Positions 26,970-34,801 of a stretch of 64,000 bases of DNA are shown here, piece by piece (position 1 is the stretch's first letter; each line of letters starts with the position of its first letter). The DNA lies in contig CBDAUF010000002.1 of assembly GCA_965200535.1 (NCBI GenBank), forward strand, positions 124,001 through 188,000, in the 5' to 3' direction. The stretch comes from MPNO01 sp965200535 (GTDB lineage: Bacteria; Pseudomonadota; Alphaproteobacteria; MPNO01). Position numbers and translations under genes: made by a program. The notes beneath the pieces were generated by a model. The model was not told the DNA's origin. It worked only from the letters and a program-made list of their open reading frames with translations, and did not search any database.

Positions 26970-27356
26970 ATGCCGCGAAGCGATCGGAAAGCTCCGGAAA
27001 CCGCGAAGAAACCTGCCGGGAACGGGAGCGATGCGCGTCGGCCGCACTCGATCCGCTTCTCCGATTCCGAATGGAAACTGATCGAACGGGCCGCCGCGCG
27101 ACACGGGTTATCGGCTGGTGAACTCATTCGATCAGGCGCGCTCGCTGCCGCCGAAGACCGACTCGGCGAGCCTCCACCGGCCAGCCTGTCCAGGGGCCAC
27201 GCCGCGCTCATCGAGGCGATCTACCGCTTCGTCTACATGATGGCCACGCTCAGGCGGGACGAATTGCTCGACGCCCGTCGGGAGAAAGAACTCGACGACC
27301 TGATTGCCGCGGCCCGCAAGGCGATGGCGGAGACCATGGACGAGGGGCAGGCGTGA
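26970..27356 (+). CDS. Ribbon-helix-helix-type relaxosome accessory protein
   Basis: A 128-aa protein after an AGGAAAG ribosome site. Basic N-terminus (MPRSDRKAPETAKKP), then a probable DNA-binding unit HSIRFSDSEWKLIERAAARHGLSAGELIRSGAL of the kind found in plasmid MobC/TraJ-type proteins, then a helical C-terminus (FVYMMATLRRDELLDARREK). These proteins bind oriT beside the relaxase. A near-identical gene (a handful of substitutions) is at 59316-59702 and a fragment at 33845. No relaxase is adjacent here, though MobF genes lie at 36.3 and 54.9 kb. Confidence 0.75.
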   Translation: MPRSDRKAPETAKKPAGNGSDARRPHSIRFSDSEWKLIERAAARHGLSAGELIRSGALAAAEDRLGEPPPASLSRGHAALIEAIYRFVYMMATLRRDELLDARREKELDDLIAAARKAMAETMDEGQA

Positions 27357-27413
27357 GCGAATTGCCAAATCGAGCCTCCTGTAGAACAGTACGCCACCCG
27401 TTCGGAGAGAGCC

Positions 27414-27608
27414 ATGGCTGTTTCGGAAAAGCGTGATGAGGCACGGAACGCCGAGCCGAACGCTCCGGTAAGGCGGGTGACAGGGGTGGGCCTGTCCCCG
27501 GCCGTGGAGAAGATGTTCGGCGCTCTGGTCGAAGACCAGCCCGCCGCCAGAACGCGGTCCACCTCGGAACCGGAAACTCAGCGCGCCTCGCGACCCGGTG
27601 CCGCCTGA
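27414..27608 (+). CDS. Small hypothetical protein (possible antitoxin of the PIN relic)
   Basis: A 64-aa protein (MAVSEKRDEARNAEPN start; VTGVGLSPAVEKMFGALVED in the middle). Its end overlaps the start of the PIN frame by 11 bp, the usual antitoxin-toxin arrangement. No antitoxin fold is recognised. The PIN partner is broken, so the pair is probably not functional. Confidence 0.45.
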   Translation: MAVSEKRDEARNAEPNAPVRRVTGVGLSPAVEKMFGALVEDQPAARTRSTSEPETQRASRPGAA

Positions 27609-28150
27609 CCTTGAACCTCGTCTTCGGCGCGGCGAATCTCTCGGCGTGCTGTTCGATGCGAACGTGCTGCTCGACGTCTTCCTCCAAAGAGAAAACGCGG
27701 TACCGGCAGCACGTGCCCTGACCTTCGCCGAAGCCGGCGCCATCAAAGGCCACATCTGCGCTTCCACCTTCGGGGTGATCTGCCACCATGGAGCGGAACG
27801 GGGTGCCGGAAGAGGCCGGCGCGAACGCCTCGGGCTACGAACGCCTGTCCTTTGAAGACGCCCAGGTCGCGGCTGCGGGTGATCATGCGGGCGTCGACGC
27901 AATCCTGACCAATGACGGAGACTTCCTGCGCGGGCATGATCTGGCCTGCACGCTGCGGGACATGGTGCCCTTTCTGGAAACGCATCTGGGTGAGCGGACC
28001 GTCTGCCGCGTCGTCAGGGTCACGCCGGAAGGCGCGTTCCGCGTCGAAATTCCCGACCAGGCGGGTGGTTGGCGCCAGACCCTGCCACTCTCGGGCTTCC
28101 CGACCGAAGAGGAAGCGGCGCGCGTCGCCGGGCTGCGCCGGGACGAATAG
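27598..28150 (+). pseudogene. PIN-domain (VapC-like) gene, frameshifted
   Basis: The first phase gives VLFDANVLLDVFLQRENAVPAARALTFAEA, the N-terminal PIN half with the first catalytic Asp. At about 27780-27800 the phase changes and part of the middle is missing. The second phase (to 28150) gives RLSFEDAQVAAAGDHAGVDAILTNDGDF, the C-terminal PIN half, and runs on into about 70 residues (VRVTPEGAFRVEIPDQAGGW) not typical of VapC. A dead toxin gene. Confidence 0.65.
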
Positions 28151-28246
28151 GCTCAGGTCAGGGCTTTCCGCCGGCCGAGTACAACCCTAACACCGACATC
28201 ACCGCCGAGCCCACGCTCTGCGGATCGAGATCGTTGCGGCGGGGAT

Positions 28247-28478
28247 TCAAAACGCCGCAATCCGTTCCGTCTCACGCTCCGCGATGCGCTTCGCGGTTTC
28301 TGCGCTCGTGTTCACCTCGACGGTCACGCAGGAATTGTCGGGACTGCCCAAGTGAACGCCCCAGCGCTGTTTTCCTGCATTCTCGACTGTCGCCATACCG
28401 AACCGATCTCGCTCCAATTCCCGAATGAGATTAAGGTTTCGGCATCGGGAGCGTCAATCGGAACCGTAATGTACGACC
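28247..28478 (-). pseudogene. Short frameshifted ORF relic
   Basis: Two minus-strand phases join into one plausible product: YITVPIDAPDAETLI from one phase, then RDRFGMATVENAGKQRWGVH and VEVNTSAETAKRIAERETER from another, ending ERIAAF. Nothing recognised by family. It may have been a small companion of the following 72-aa ORF. Confidence 0.3.
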
Positions 28479-28498
28479 CATGGCTCAATGGCTCGCAG

Positions 28499-28717
28499 CT
28501 ATGAAACCACCTCGGACACCGCGCTTTCGATGTTACCTGCCGCCGTCCAGAGAATTTCGCGAACTTCTTCTGCGTCAGAAGAGGGAGTTCGTTGGAGAAG
28601 CATGTCAACGAATTGTGCGGCGAACTCGAGCGTATCGTGAACGGTGTCTCGGGAGTACACGTGTAGGGGGTTAGAATGCAGGTGATCGGGATACAACGTC
28701 ATATCGTGGGTAATCAT
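28499..28717 (-). CDS. Hypothetical small protein (72 aa)
   Basis: Acidic, helical: TLEFAAQFVDMLLQRTPSSD then EEVREILWTAAGNIESAVSE. No family recognised and no clear ribosome site; coding status is uncertain. GC is lower than in the chromosomal genes, as in the neighbouring cargo. Confidence 0.35.
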   Translation of the reverse strand: MITHDMTLYPDHLHSNPLHVYSRDTVHDTLEFAAQFVDMLLQRTPSSDAEEVREILWTAAGNIESAVSEVVS

Positions 28718-28752
28718 CGAGGGTGGTGTGGGCCGTTATTCTCGCGGTCCGG

Positions 28753-29106
28753 CTAGCAGTCGAGGAGGGATGATCCCCTTCTGGCGTTGGCCTCCCATTG
28801 CAGGGGACGGAGGTTGTCGATGTCGTCACTCCCCCCGAGAAGGCGCGGGGTGATGTGGTCGATCTCCCACCCGTGGTCCGAGTTCCTGTTTCCGTAGTCG
28901 GCGAAGCAGATGAGGTTTCCGTGGGCGTCCCGCCGCCACTCGTTGGGGTTCAAGTTACGGACCCTGATCCCCTTGTCCCACACCAACCGCTTGCGGCGTT
29001 CCCTCACGGCAGCCGCGTCGGCGGCAGCCAGCCTCTGTAGTCCGGCCTTACCCTCCGTCAGCCTGCGAAATGGGTTCGGGTGGATGATGTCTTTCAGTCC
29101 GGCCAT
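28753..29106 (-). CDS. HNH endonuclease
   Basis: A 117-aa protein: a basic helical N-terminus, then the HNH motif WEIDHITPRLLGGSDDIDN followed by LRPLQWEANARRG. The H-N-(N/H) residues that bind the metal and cut DNA are present; the usual CxxC zinc pairs are absent, which is a known variant. Stand-alone HNH genes occur in prophages, restriction loci and as small toxins; nothing in the neighbourhood decides. Downstream of the Bil-like operon on the same strand, about 110 bp away. Confidence 0.8.
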   Translation of the reverse strand: MAGLKDIIHPNPFRRLTEGKAGLQRLAAADAAAVRERRKRLVWDKGIRVRNLNPNEWRRDAHGNLICFADYGNRNSDHGWEIDHITPRLLGGSDDIDNLRPLQWEANARRGSSLLDC

Positions 29107-29214
29107 GCTGTCCTCCGTGTCCGTTCGTTCCGGTTTGGCTTCCTGACAAGGATAAGGGAGCGCCCCACCCGCGTTTCAAGCAGTCTCGTCATCGCTCACT
29201 TTGCTGTGATCCTG

Positions 29215-29364
29215 TCATTGTCGGCGAAGCGTGAACTCGATCGGATCGCGATCTCGATAGCCCGCCCCGGGCTTGGAGGGCTTCAGCACCGTTTGCCTCA
29301 TCGCGTCGAGTCGCTCTGCCGCAACCATGCGAATACCGAACAGGTCATCCAAGATCGGCCACAT
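29215..29364 (-). CDS. Possible 49-aa ORF after the E1 gene
   Basis: Starts 28 bp after the E1 stop on the same strand: MWPILDDLFGIRMVAAERLD, ending DRDPIEFTLRRQ. It reads sensibly but has no family, no clear ribosome site and could be chance. Confidence 0.25.
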   Translation of the reverse strand: MWPILDDLFGIRMVAAERLDAMRQTVLKPSKPGAGYRDRDPIEFTLRRQ

Positions 29365-29392
29365 TCGTGATCGTCCTGTCGAAAGGACCGCT

Positions 29393-30796
29393 CTACAGCC
29401 GCAGCGCCTCCGTGAAGCTGTGGGCGGCGGCATCGTTCGGGCTATACCGGTGACACAGCGGAAAGCAATGCGTCTCGCATGTTCCCAAGCGCAGCTTGAT
29501 GTCGGTATAGGCTGGACCGTCGTGGAACAAGCGGAGTGTCTCCGCGACGACAAGACAGGCCGCGACCGTTCCCACAAAGGGTACGGCGATCGATTTTCCT
29601 GCGAACTCAAACCGGCCACACACATCGAGTCCAGAGCGAGCGTACGCTTTGTTCTCTCGCGCAACACTCTCTTGATGGGCCACACGCCTCTTCTCTTCTT
29701 CATCGGAGAGGTCCGGCCAGAGCTCATGAACGCAATGGGGGTTCGGTAGTGCGTGGAGACTTATGGTGTCGAAGTTGCTCGACGTACCGCCAAGACCGCT
29801 CTCGATGACTCGGGCGAAGTCCACCGCGTCCAGTTCGCGGCGTGGAGGGTTAGAATCGAATCCGCATAGCGCGAGCGTCGGTTCATCGCGCTGACAGCGA
29901 AAGTGCTTGTCGAATCGGCGTTCGAGCAAACGGGTCTGAAATCCGCGCCGTTCCAGCCATGCAGCACAGGTTCGCGCCTTGGTACGACGTATATCCGCGC
30001 CGGTGAAGAGCAGTCCCGTTTCGATATTCTCGTCTTCTACCGAGTCAAAGTCGTTCAGGAAAAGCCGTGCCTGCCTTGGCGTCTCGTAGGGCAGCGTCCC
30101 CAGCGCCCACAGATAGGCGTTGCCCAGATGTCCGAGGCCCAACACCCAGAGATCGGCCGGCAACCACTCGACAACCGGACCAATTGCGTCGGGATTCGCG
30201 GGATCAAGCTCAGGTCGCCAGAGCGACAGCGCAACCGTGCGTCGTCTTGCTTCCAGAGAAATCTCCGCAAACGACAGGAATAGCTCCGAGACGCCCAGTG
30301 CTGCCGCGACGACGGCAGCCAGCGAACAGTATGGGCGCTCTTGCAGCCGGGCCACCTGAGATGCTGGGCCCGTCATCGCGACCCATCCGTCGAAGGTCAC
30401 GCGCAACGCGCCGGCGGTCTCGGGCGCGCTGCCAAACAGTAGCGTGTTGCTACGAGGCCAACCGCCTCGGTCGGCGACGACATTTTGATCACCCACGATT
30501 TGACGGAGTACAGCAGCAAAGGTGAGGCGATCCTTCAATTCCGGCCAGAGCAACGCTGCCGTTTTGTCGTCCTGTGCAGCCAGTACGACGCGCACCGCAT
30601 CGGGAAAGCAGCGGGTGGCAATCTTTGCGGCGGTGAGCACGCAGAGTTGCAGCATGTAGCAAGCAGCCACGTCGGCGCCGCAAACGAGCGTCACCTCGAA
30701 TTTCTGCCGTTTCTTCAGCCCGTCCCGAGTCGGAATTGAATCCCTGTCGGCGAACAGCTTCGATATCCGGGAGAGATTGGGCTTTTCGTCCTTCAT
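29393..30796 (-). CDS. E1-like (ThiF/UBA) adenylyltransferase of a Bil-like system
   Basis: A 467-aa protein. Start 30796 lies 5 bp after the JAB stop. The adenylation domain begins LWVLGLGHLGNAYLW with GxGxxG at residues 220-225, and has DFDSVEDENIETG for ATP/Mg contact. Near the C-terminus, C393 in LDVCGRFEFAGKSIAVPFVG is the probable catalytic cysteine. The first 200 residues are a family-specific N-terminal domain. It should adenylate the C-terminal glycine of the ubiquitin-like protein encoded first in the operon and take it as a thioester. The order Ubl, E2-position, JAB, E1 matches bacterial ISG15-like (Bil) defence operons, which conjugate Ubl to phage tail fibres. Confidence 0.82.
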   Translation of the reverse strand: MKDEKPNLSRISKLFADRDSIPTRDGLKKRQKFEVTLVCGADVAACYMLQLCVLTAAKIATRCFPDAVRVVLAAQDDKTAALLWPELKDRLTFAAVLRQIVGDQNVVADRGGWPRSNTLLFGSAPETAGALRVTFDGWVAMTGPASQVARLQERPYCSLAAVVAAALGVSELFLSFAEISLEARRRTVALSLWRPELDPANPDAIGPVVEWLPADLWVLGLGHLGNAYLWALGTLPYETPRQARLFLNDFDSVEDENIETGLLFTGADIRRTKARTCAAWLERRGFQTRLLERRFDKHFRCQRDEPTLALCGFDSNPPRRELDAVDFARVIESGLGGTSSNFDTISLHALPNPHCVHELWPDLSDEEEKRRVAHQESVARENKAYARSGLDVCGRFEFAGKSIAVPFVGTVAACLVVAETLRLFHDGPAYTDIKLRLGTCETHCFPLCHRYSPNDAAAHSFTEALRL

Positions 30797-30801
30797 GCCT
30801 A

Positions 30802-31308
30802 TCACCAGAGGGTAAGAGAAACGCGTTTCGGCTCGCCGGCACGGTTGTGGGTCGTCCACTTGAAGTTGCCGAGATACTCGTAAACGCCGACGCCCTTGAG
30901 CGACCAACGCGAGGTCCGCCCGTAGCACGGCACGATCAGCGCCGTGTGGTGCACTATCGGCACCATCGGGTTTCGCTGATCGATCAAGCTTTGGTCGACC
31001 CAGCGGCCCGGGTGGGTATGCACATCGGCCAGAACCTCCAGTGCCTTCTCGCGGCAGACTTGCCAGAGAACGGCATATCCCTTCGCATGAAAGGTGACGG
31101 CACCGGACCTGAGAGCGTCGGAATCAAGATCGTCGTAGCACAGGTAGGTCGTGATGCGACCGCGCGGGCCGTCGCTGCGACCGAGCAAGAACGCTCCGCT
31201 CTCGCGCTGTCTCGCGCCACGGCGTCTCAAGTCGCCGAGTAGACGGGACCACAGCCAGACGGACAGGGAAAGTTTTTCGAGAAAGGGTTTAGACGCCAAC
31301 GTAGTCAT
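30802..31308 (-). CDS. JAB/MPN metalloprotease (deubiquitinase-like) of a Bil-like system
   Basis: A 168-aa JAMM protease. The zinc site is complete: E36 in RESGAFLLG, H97 and H99 in VHTHPG, S107 and D110 in QSLID. Such enzymes release or mature ubiquitin-like modifiers. Its start overlaps the E2-position gene by 20 bp and its stop is 5 bp before the E1 start, so it is inside the operon. It could trim the Ubl precursor or reverse conjugation. Confidence 0.85.
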   Translation of the reverse strand: MTTLASKPFLEKLSLSVWLWSRLLGDLRRRGARQRESGAFLLGRSDGPRGRITTYLCYDDLDSDALRSGAVTFHAKGYAVLWQVCREKALEVLADVHTHPGRWVDQSLIDQRNPMVPIVHHTALIVPCYGRTSRWSLKGVGVYEYLGNFKWTTHNRAGEPKRVSLTLW

Positions 31309-31762
31309 CCGAATTCAGGAGGGAACGAATTTCCTCAAGGTAGTCGACGATGGTGTGGTTCGATGTCCAGACGCGGTGCGGTAGCTGCGTTGGCCACTTG
31401 TCGTGACTCCCCGCAGCGACACGATCATAGGGATGGTAGAAGGCGCGGCCCTTCTCCCAGTCTGTTCGGAACACCTTGGCGAAACGAGAGCCTTCCTTGC
31501 CTTTCGGGCGCCTTGCCGTGGCGAGCATTGCCTCAGTAGAAGGATCCCAGAAAGTGCCTGTCGGCGCTGCCGCGCGATATCCCTCAAGATTGAGGGCCAC
31601 GTGGTACCTGTCCGGCGCCCCCTCTCTGGATGCTGCACGGACCCAAAGGATCACCTGCGGCCAATCCAGTGCGGCGACGTCCCACTGTTCCTTGAGGACG
31701 CCGCTGCGGAAATCCACGGACTGAAGATCGACCTCGAAGAGACGCTGGGACGGTGACTTCAT
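31289..31762 (-). CDS. E2-position protein of a Bil-like system, no cysteine
   Basis: A 157-aa protein placed between Ubl and JAB, the place of the E2 conjugating enzyme in related operons. The strand pattern WPQVILWVRAASR, YHVALNLEGYRAAAP and the HTIVDYLEEIRSLLNS helix fit an E2/UBC-like alpha-beta fold (inference). The protein contains no cysteine at all, so it cannot carry a thioester in the usual way; it may be a non-catalytic E2 homologue or work with the E1 cysteine. It starts 4 bp after the second (readthrough) stop of the Ubl gene, supporting the longer Ubl reading. Confidence 0.6.
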   Translation of the reverse strand: MKSPSQRLFEVDLQSVDFRSGVLKEQWDVAALDWPQVILWVRAASREGAPDRYHVALNLEGYRAAAPTGTFWDPSTEAMLATARRPKGKEGSRFAKVFRTDWEKGRAFYHPYDRVAAGSHDKWPTQLPHRVWTSNHTIVDYLEEIRSLLNSDDYVGV

Positions 31763-31766
31763 GCGA

Positions 31767-32267
31767 TTAGCCCTGCGCAGTCATTTCCTTGACCAGTTCG
31801 AAGGACAGCTTGCAGTCGCCGCCCTAGACGAGTTCGCCCAGATGCTGCTTCGGGCGCGGTATGCCCTGCGTGCCGGAGAGTTGGAGAACGAACTCCGCTG
31901 CCGATGCCGCATCCAGGCCCAGGTTCATGTGAGCCCACCGCGTCGCCGCCTCCACCGTGGTCGCTGGCGAGAACTTGCGCCTCAGCTCCTTCTCGGAGAA
32001 ATGGATGGAGATGTCGATCTCCGGGCAGCGGCTGCAATGGAGATGGTGATGCTTGTCCAGTTCGAGATCTTCAAGGGTTAGGTCGAGATCAGCCGGTTTG
32101 TGGGAGTCCTCGCCTTCACCAACGAAGACCAGGATTTCGTGGGCGGCGTCGTTTCCGACATCGAGCCGGCACAAAAAGGCGCGCAGAGTCTCCGTGGGTT
32201 CCGCAGGCACCACCATCGGACGCTTGCCAGGGAGGTGAAGAAAGACTTCGAGTTCGTTGGCAGGCAT
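31767..32267 (-). pseudogene. Double ubiquitin-like protein (BilA-like) with in-frame TAG
   Basis: First gene of the operon. Residues 5-75 and 85 onward form two beta-grasp-like units (LEVFLHLPGKRPMVVPAEPT; IDISIHFSEKELRRKFSPAT). The frame stops at TAG (31824-31826) after HLGELV, 147 aa. In the same frame it continues GGDCKLSFELVKEMTAQG and stops at 31767, four bases before the next gene. The extension resembles the family C-terminus, which ends in the glycine used for conjugation. So the gene is either inactivated by a nonsense mutation, read through at TAG, or carries an assembly error. Without the extension the modifier could not be joined to targets. Confidence 0.72.
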
Positions 32268-32413
32268 GCCATTTCCCTTCTCAGTTGGCCCAATACTGAC
32301 CGCGGGCTAGCACATTCGCCGTTGCCATCCACTATCGGGTTGTCTATGACGACAACATGGACGCTAGAATAGTCAACGGCAGACTCAAGCCTGCAAGGGT
32401 AGTTTTGGGTATC

Positions 32414-32431
32414 GTTGTCTTGATGGACAAC
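32414..32431. promoter_or_regulatory. Palindromic operator between the Bil-like operon and the XRE gene
   Basis: GTTGTC-TTGATG-GACAAC, an inverted repeat with 6-bp arms, 38 bp before the XRE gene and about 147 bp upstream of the divergent Ubl gene; GGAGACAAACG follows. A plausible binding site for the XRE protein, controlling both directions. Confidence 0.5.
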
Positions 32432-32469
32432 ATATTAGGAGACAAACGATCGATGTCAATGGGGCTGCC

Positions 32470-32847
32470 ATGAAAAAAAATGGGCTGGGGTTTCTACTCC
32501 GTTTCCTGCGGGAGCGACGAGGGCTGTCGCTGCGGGAGCTCGGTCAACTCGCTCAAACGGACCACGCCTACATCTATCGGCTCGAGCAGGGAGAAAAGGG
32601 GACGCCGTCGGAGGATGTGCTTGCCAGGCTCATCCGTGCTCTCAAAGCGGATCGCCGCGAAGCCGAAATGCTTCGCTTCCTTGCAGAGCATCCCGATACC
32701 GCAGATGACTTGGTGGCCGAGGTGCTGAACGATCCGACTGTGAGTTATGACGAGTTCGCAGCCGCAGCAGGCGCGACCTTCCGAGGCGGTGCCCGGCCCA
32801 ACTATGCACAGCTACTTGCCAGGGTGCGCAGGATCCTGTCGGAATAG
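32470..32847 (+). CDS. XRE-family transcriptional regulator
   Basis: A 125-aa protein with an N-terminal helix-turn-helix (LRELGQLAQTDHAYIYRLEQ, residues about 20-39) and a helical C-terminus. It is divergent from the Bil-like operon and followed 7 bp later by an ImmA/IrrE peptidase gene. The pair forms a repressor plus cleaving-protease switch as in ICEBs1 ImmR/ImmA; here it probably controls the Bil-like operon (inference from position). Confidence 0.82.
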   Translation: MKKNGLGFLLRFLRERRGLSLRELGQLAQTDHAYIYRLEQGEKGTPSEDVLARLIRALKADRREAEMLRFLAEHPDTADDLVAEVLNDPTVSYDEFAAAAGATFRGGARPNYAQLLARVRRILSE

Positions 32848-32854
32848 AACGGCA

Positions 32855-33718
32855 ATGGATGAATTCTCGGTCGTCCTCCGCGCCCGGAACTTCGTTCGCG
32901 ATGCCGGTCCGTCGGTACTCCCCCCGTCCATCGAGACCTATGTGCATCACATAGGCGGCGTCTTGCGTCATGAATCAGATCTGCCGGGCAACGAGCCCGG
33001 TTACTCGTTCGAGATCAACGGCAAGCACTTTATCTGCGTCAACGACAAGGATAGTGAGGAGCGCAGGCGGTTCACCGCCTGTCACGAGATCGGACACATC
33101 GTCTTGGGGCTGCCGTCTGACCATTCTTCGACGTCCTGGTGGAGCTATGCCAGACGTCCGAAAAATGAGGTTCTCTGTGACGTTTTTGCCGCGGAGTTGC
33201 TGTTGCCGAAGCAGTTGTTCGAGCCCTTGGTAAGGGACGAACAGATCGGATTCACCGCGATCGACGAGCTTGCGGGTCGTTTCATGGCGTCGACCACCGC
33301 GACAGGCTCCCGTTATGCGACGGTGATGGATGCTCCATGCGCCTTCGTTCTCTCCGAAAAAGGCGTTGTGCGATACGCGTCTCGGTCGAATTCGCTGCGC
33401 GATGCGGGTGGCTGGCTCCCGCCCCGAATGGAAGTTCCGGCGGAAACGTTGTCGGCTGCTCTCCGTAAGGGCGGCACAGAGGCAGGGCCGGACGAGGTCG
33501 CCGCCGATGTATGGTTCACCGATTGGCGCCGGGGCGGGGCGGTCATCGAGGAAGCGCGACATCTGAAGTCTTGGGATCAGACGCTCACGCTGCTCTGGTT
33601 CGAGAATGAGGAGGTTCACCCTCTACAGCATGAAGGGCGTGAGGTAGAGGATGAAGACCCGCTCCTTCCCGAACTGAACGGTATCCTCCCCTGGCCGGGG
33701 AAGAGTCGGCGCCGATAA
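32855..33718 (+). CDS. ImmA/IrrE-type zinc metallopeptidase (M78)
   Basis: A 287-aa protein, ATG 32855, 7 bp after the XRE stop. The zinc motif HEIGH is in RRFTACHEIGHIVLGLPSD, with the third ligand Glu in CDVFAAELLLP, and the family's SGTTATRY-like block appears as STTATGSRYA. The C-terminal 120 residues are a sensor-like extension (VRYASRSNSLRDAGGWLPP). Expected to cleave the XRE repressor on a signal. The second such module in the window; the first is the fused form at 17329. Confidence 0.85.
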   Translation: MDEFSVVLRARNFVRDAGPSVLPPSIETYVHHIGGVLRHESDLPGNEPGYSFEINGKHFICVNDKDSEERRRFTACHEIGHIVLGLPSDHSSTSWWSYARRPKNEVLCDVFAAELLLPKQLFEPLVRDEQIGFTAIDELAGRFMASTTATGSRYATVMDAPCAFVLSEKGVVRYASRSNSLRDAGGWLPPRMEVPAETLSAALRKGGTEAGPDEVAADVWFTDWRRGGAVIEEARHLKSWDQTLTLLWFENEEVHPLQHEGREVEDEDPLLPELNGILPWPGKSRRR

Positions 33719-33844
33719 CAGCCATCTCCAAATTAATTCATGATCGTGGGCTGCAACAACGGCTACCTCCATGCCGGTCGAGCAGGACGATCCATAGAAC
33801 GGTGCCCATCATTGAGGCCGCTCCCTAGCTGCGTCGTCCCATTC

Positions 33845-34110
33845 CGAATGGAAACTGATCGAACGAGCAGCAGCGCGACACGGGTTGTCGGCTGGTGAAC
33901 TCATTCGATCGGGCGCGCTCGCCGCCGCCGCCGAGGACCGTCTCGGCGAGCCTCCACCTGCCACTCTGTCGAACGGTCATGCGGCACTCATCGAGGCGAT
34001 CTACCGCTTCGTCGCTGACCAGTTCCGCTCGGTCCCGCGCGCGGCTGATCTCGACATAGAAGGCCTTGGCCGTGGTCAGGTGGGGGTGGTTCGCCTCCAT
34101 GGCGGCGATT
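33845..34110. pseudogene. Junction of ribbon-helix-helix fragment and inverted TraA fragment
   Basis: 33845-34012 on the plus strand encodes SEWKLIERAAARHGLSAGEL through ALIEAIYRFV, an internal piece of the accessory protein of 26970. At 34013 it joins directly to a minus-strand piece of TraA (IAAMEANHPHLTTAKAFYV, ISRARDRAELVSD). Both pieces differ slightly from the other copies, so this is an older event. It is a scar of recombination between two relaxosome modules. Confidence 0.7.
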
Positions 34111-34133
34111 TCCGCGACCCCGGCGCCTCGTGG

Positions 34134-34427
34134 TCAGGCGGCTGCGAACCTGCGGACCTGGACCGGCTCGCGGTTGTGCTGCGCGTGCCAGAGGTCGTAC
34201 TGCATCTGCTGCGTCAGCCAGCTCGCGGGGCTGCCGCCGAATGCTTCGGACAGCCGGATCGCCATCTCGGGAGATATACCGAGGCGGCCGTTGAGCAGCA
34301 TCGACAGCGTGTTGCGCGACACCGCAAGCCCCTTCGCGGCCTCGGTGACCGTCAACCCCAAAGGCTCAAGGCACCGGCGCCGGATGAATGCTCCAGGATG
34401 GGGCGGGTCGTGCATGAGCATGGGCAT
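34134..34427 (-). CDS. higA: HigA-type antitoxin
   Basis: About 97 aa from 34427 (34421 also possible; GCGAGG is the ribosome site). It has the HigA signature: HDPPHPGAFIRRRCLEPLGL, then an HTH TVTEAAKGLAVSRNTLSMLL, then RLSEAFGGSPASWLTQQMQYDLW. It binds HigB and represses the operon. It lies 7 bp after higB, the toxin-first order typical of higBA. A degraded second HigA is at 44220. Confidence 0.9.
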   Translation of the reverse strand: MPMLMHDPPHPGAFIRRRCLEPLGLTVTEAAKGLAVSRNTLSMLLNGRLGISPEMAIRLSEAFGGSPASWLTQQMQYDLWHAQHNREPVQVRRFAAA

Positions 34428-34434
34428 TGCCTCG

Positions 34435-34713
34435 CTAGTGGTAGTCCAGATAGTCGACATCGGTGACGTGCCCGTCTTCGAACCGGAAGATGATGCGCCA
34501 GTTGGCGCGGACCGTCACCGCCCAGAACCCGTCATAGCCGCCCCTGAGGCGGTGCAGCCGGAAGCCGGGCAGATCCATGTCGTCCGGGGCCGCGGACGCG
34601 TTGAGGCGCACCAGGATGTCGCGCACGGTCTCGCGGTGTTCCGGATGGATGCGCCGGTCATCGCCACGCTCCATGAAGCGTCGGAGCACCCGGCTCCTGA
34701 AGCTCCGTATCAT
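34435..34713 (-). CDS. higB: HigB/RelE-family toxin
   Basis: A 92-aa RelE-superfamily mRNA interferase: MIRSFRSRVLRRFMERGD start, DMDLPGFRLHRLRGGYDGFW and ANWRIIFRFEDGHVTDVDYL, the HigB pattern (often annotated as plasmid maintenance killer). It cuts mRNA on the ribosome. Operon with higA. Complete, so the pair is probably functional. Confidence 0.9.
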   Translation of the reverse strand: MIRSFRSRVLRRFMERGDDRRIHPEHRETVRDILVRLNASAAPDDMDLPGFRLHRLRGGYDGFWAVTVRANWRIIFRFEDGHVTDVDYLDYH

Positions 34714-34801
34714 GGCTGATCGTAATATGCACTATGGCGGATGTCAAAACGCTCGAGGCCTTATCGCTCCGCCAGGCAGTCGGATCCTGGCCATCGATGG
34801 G

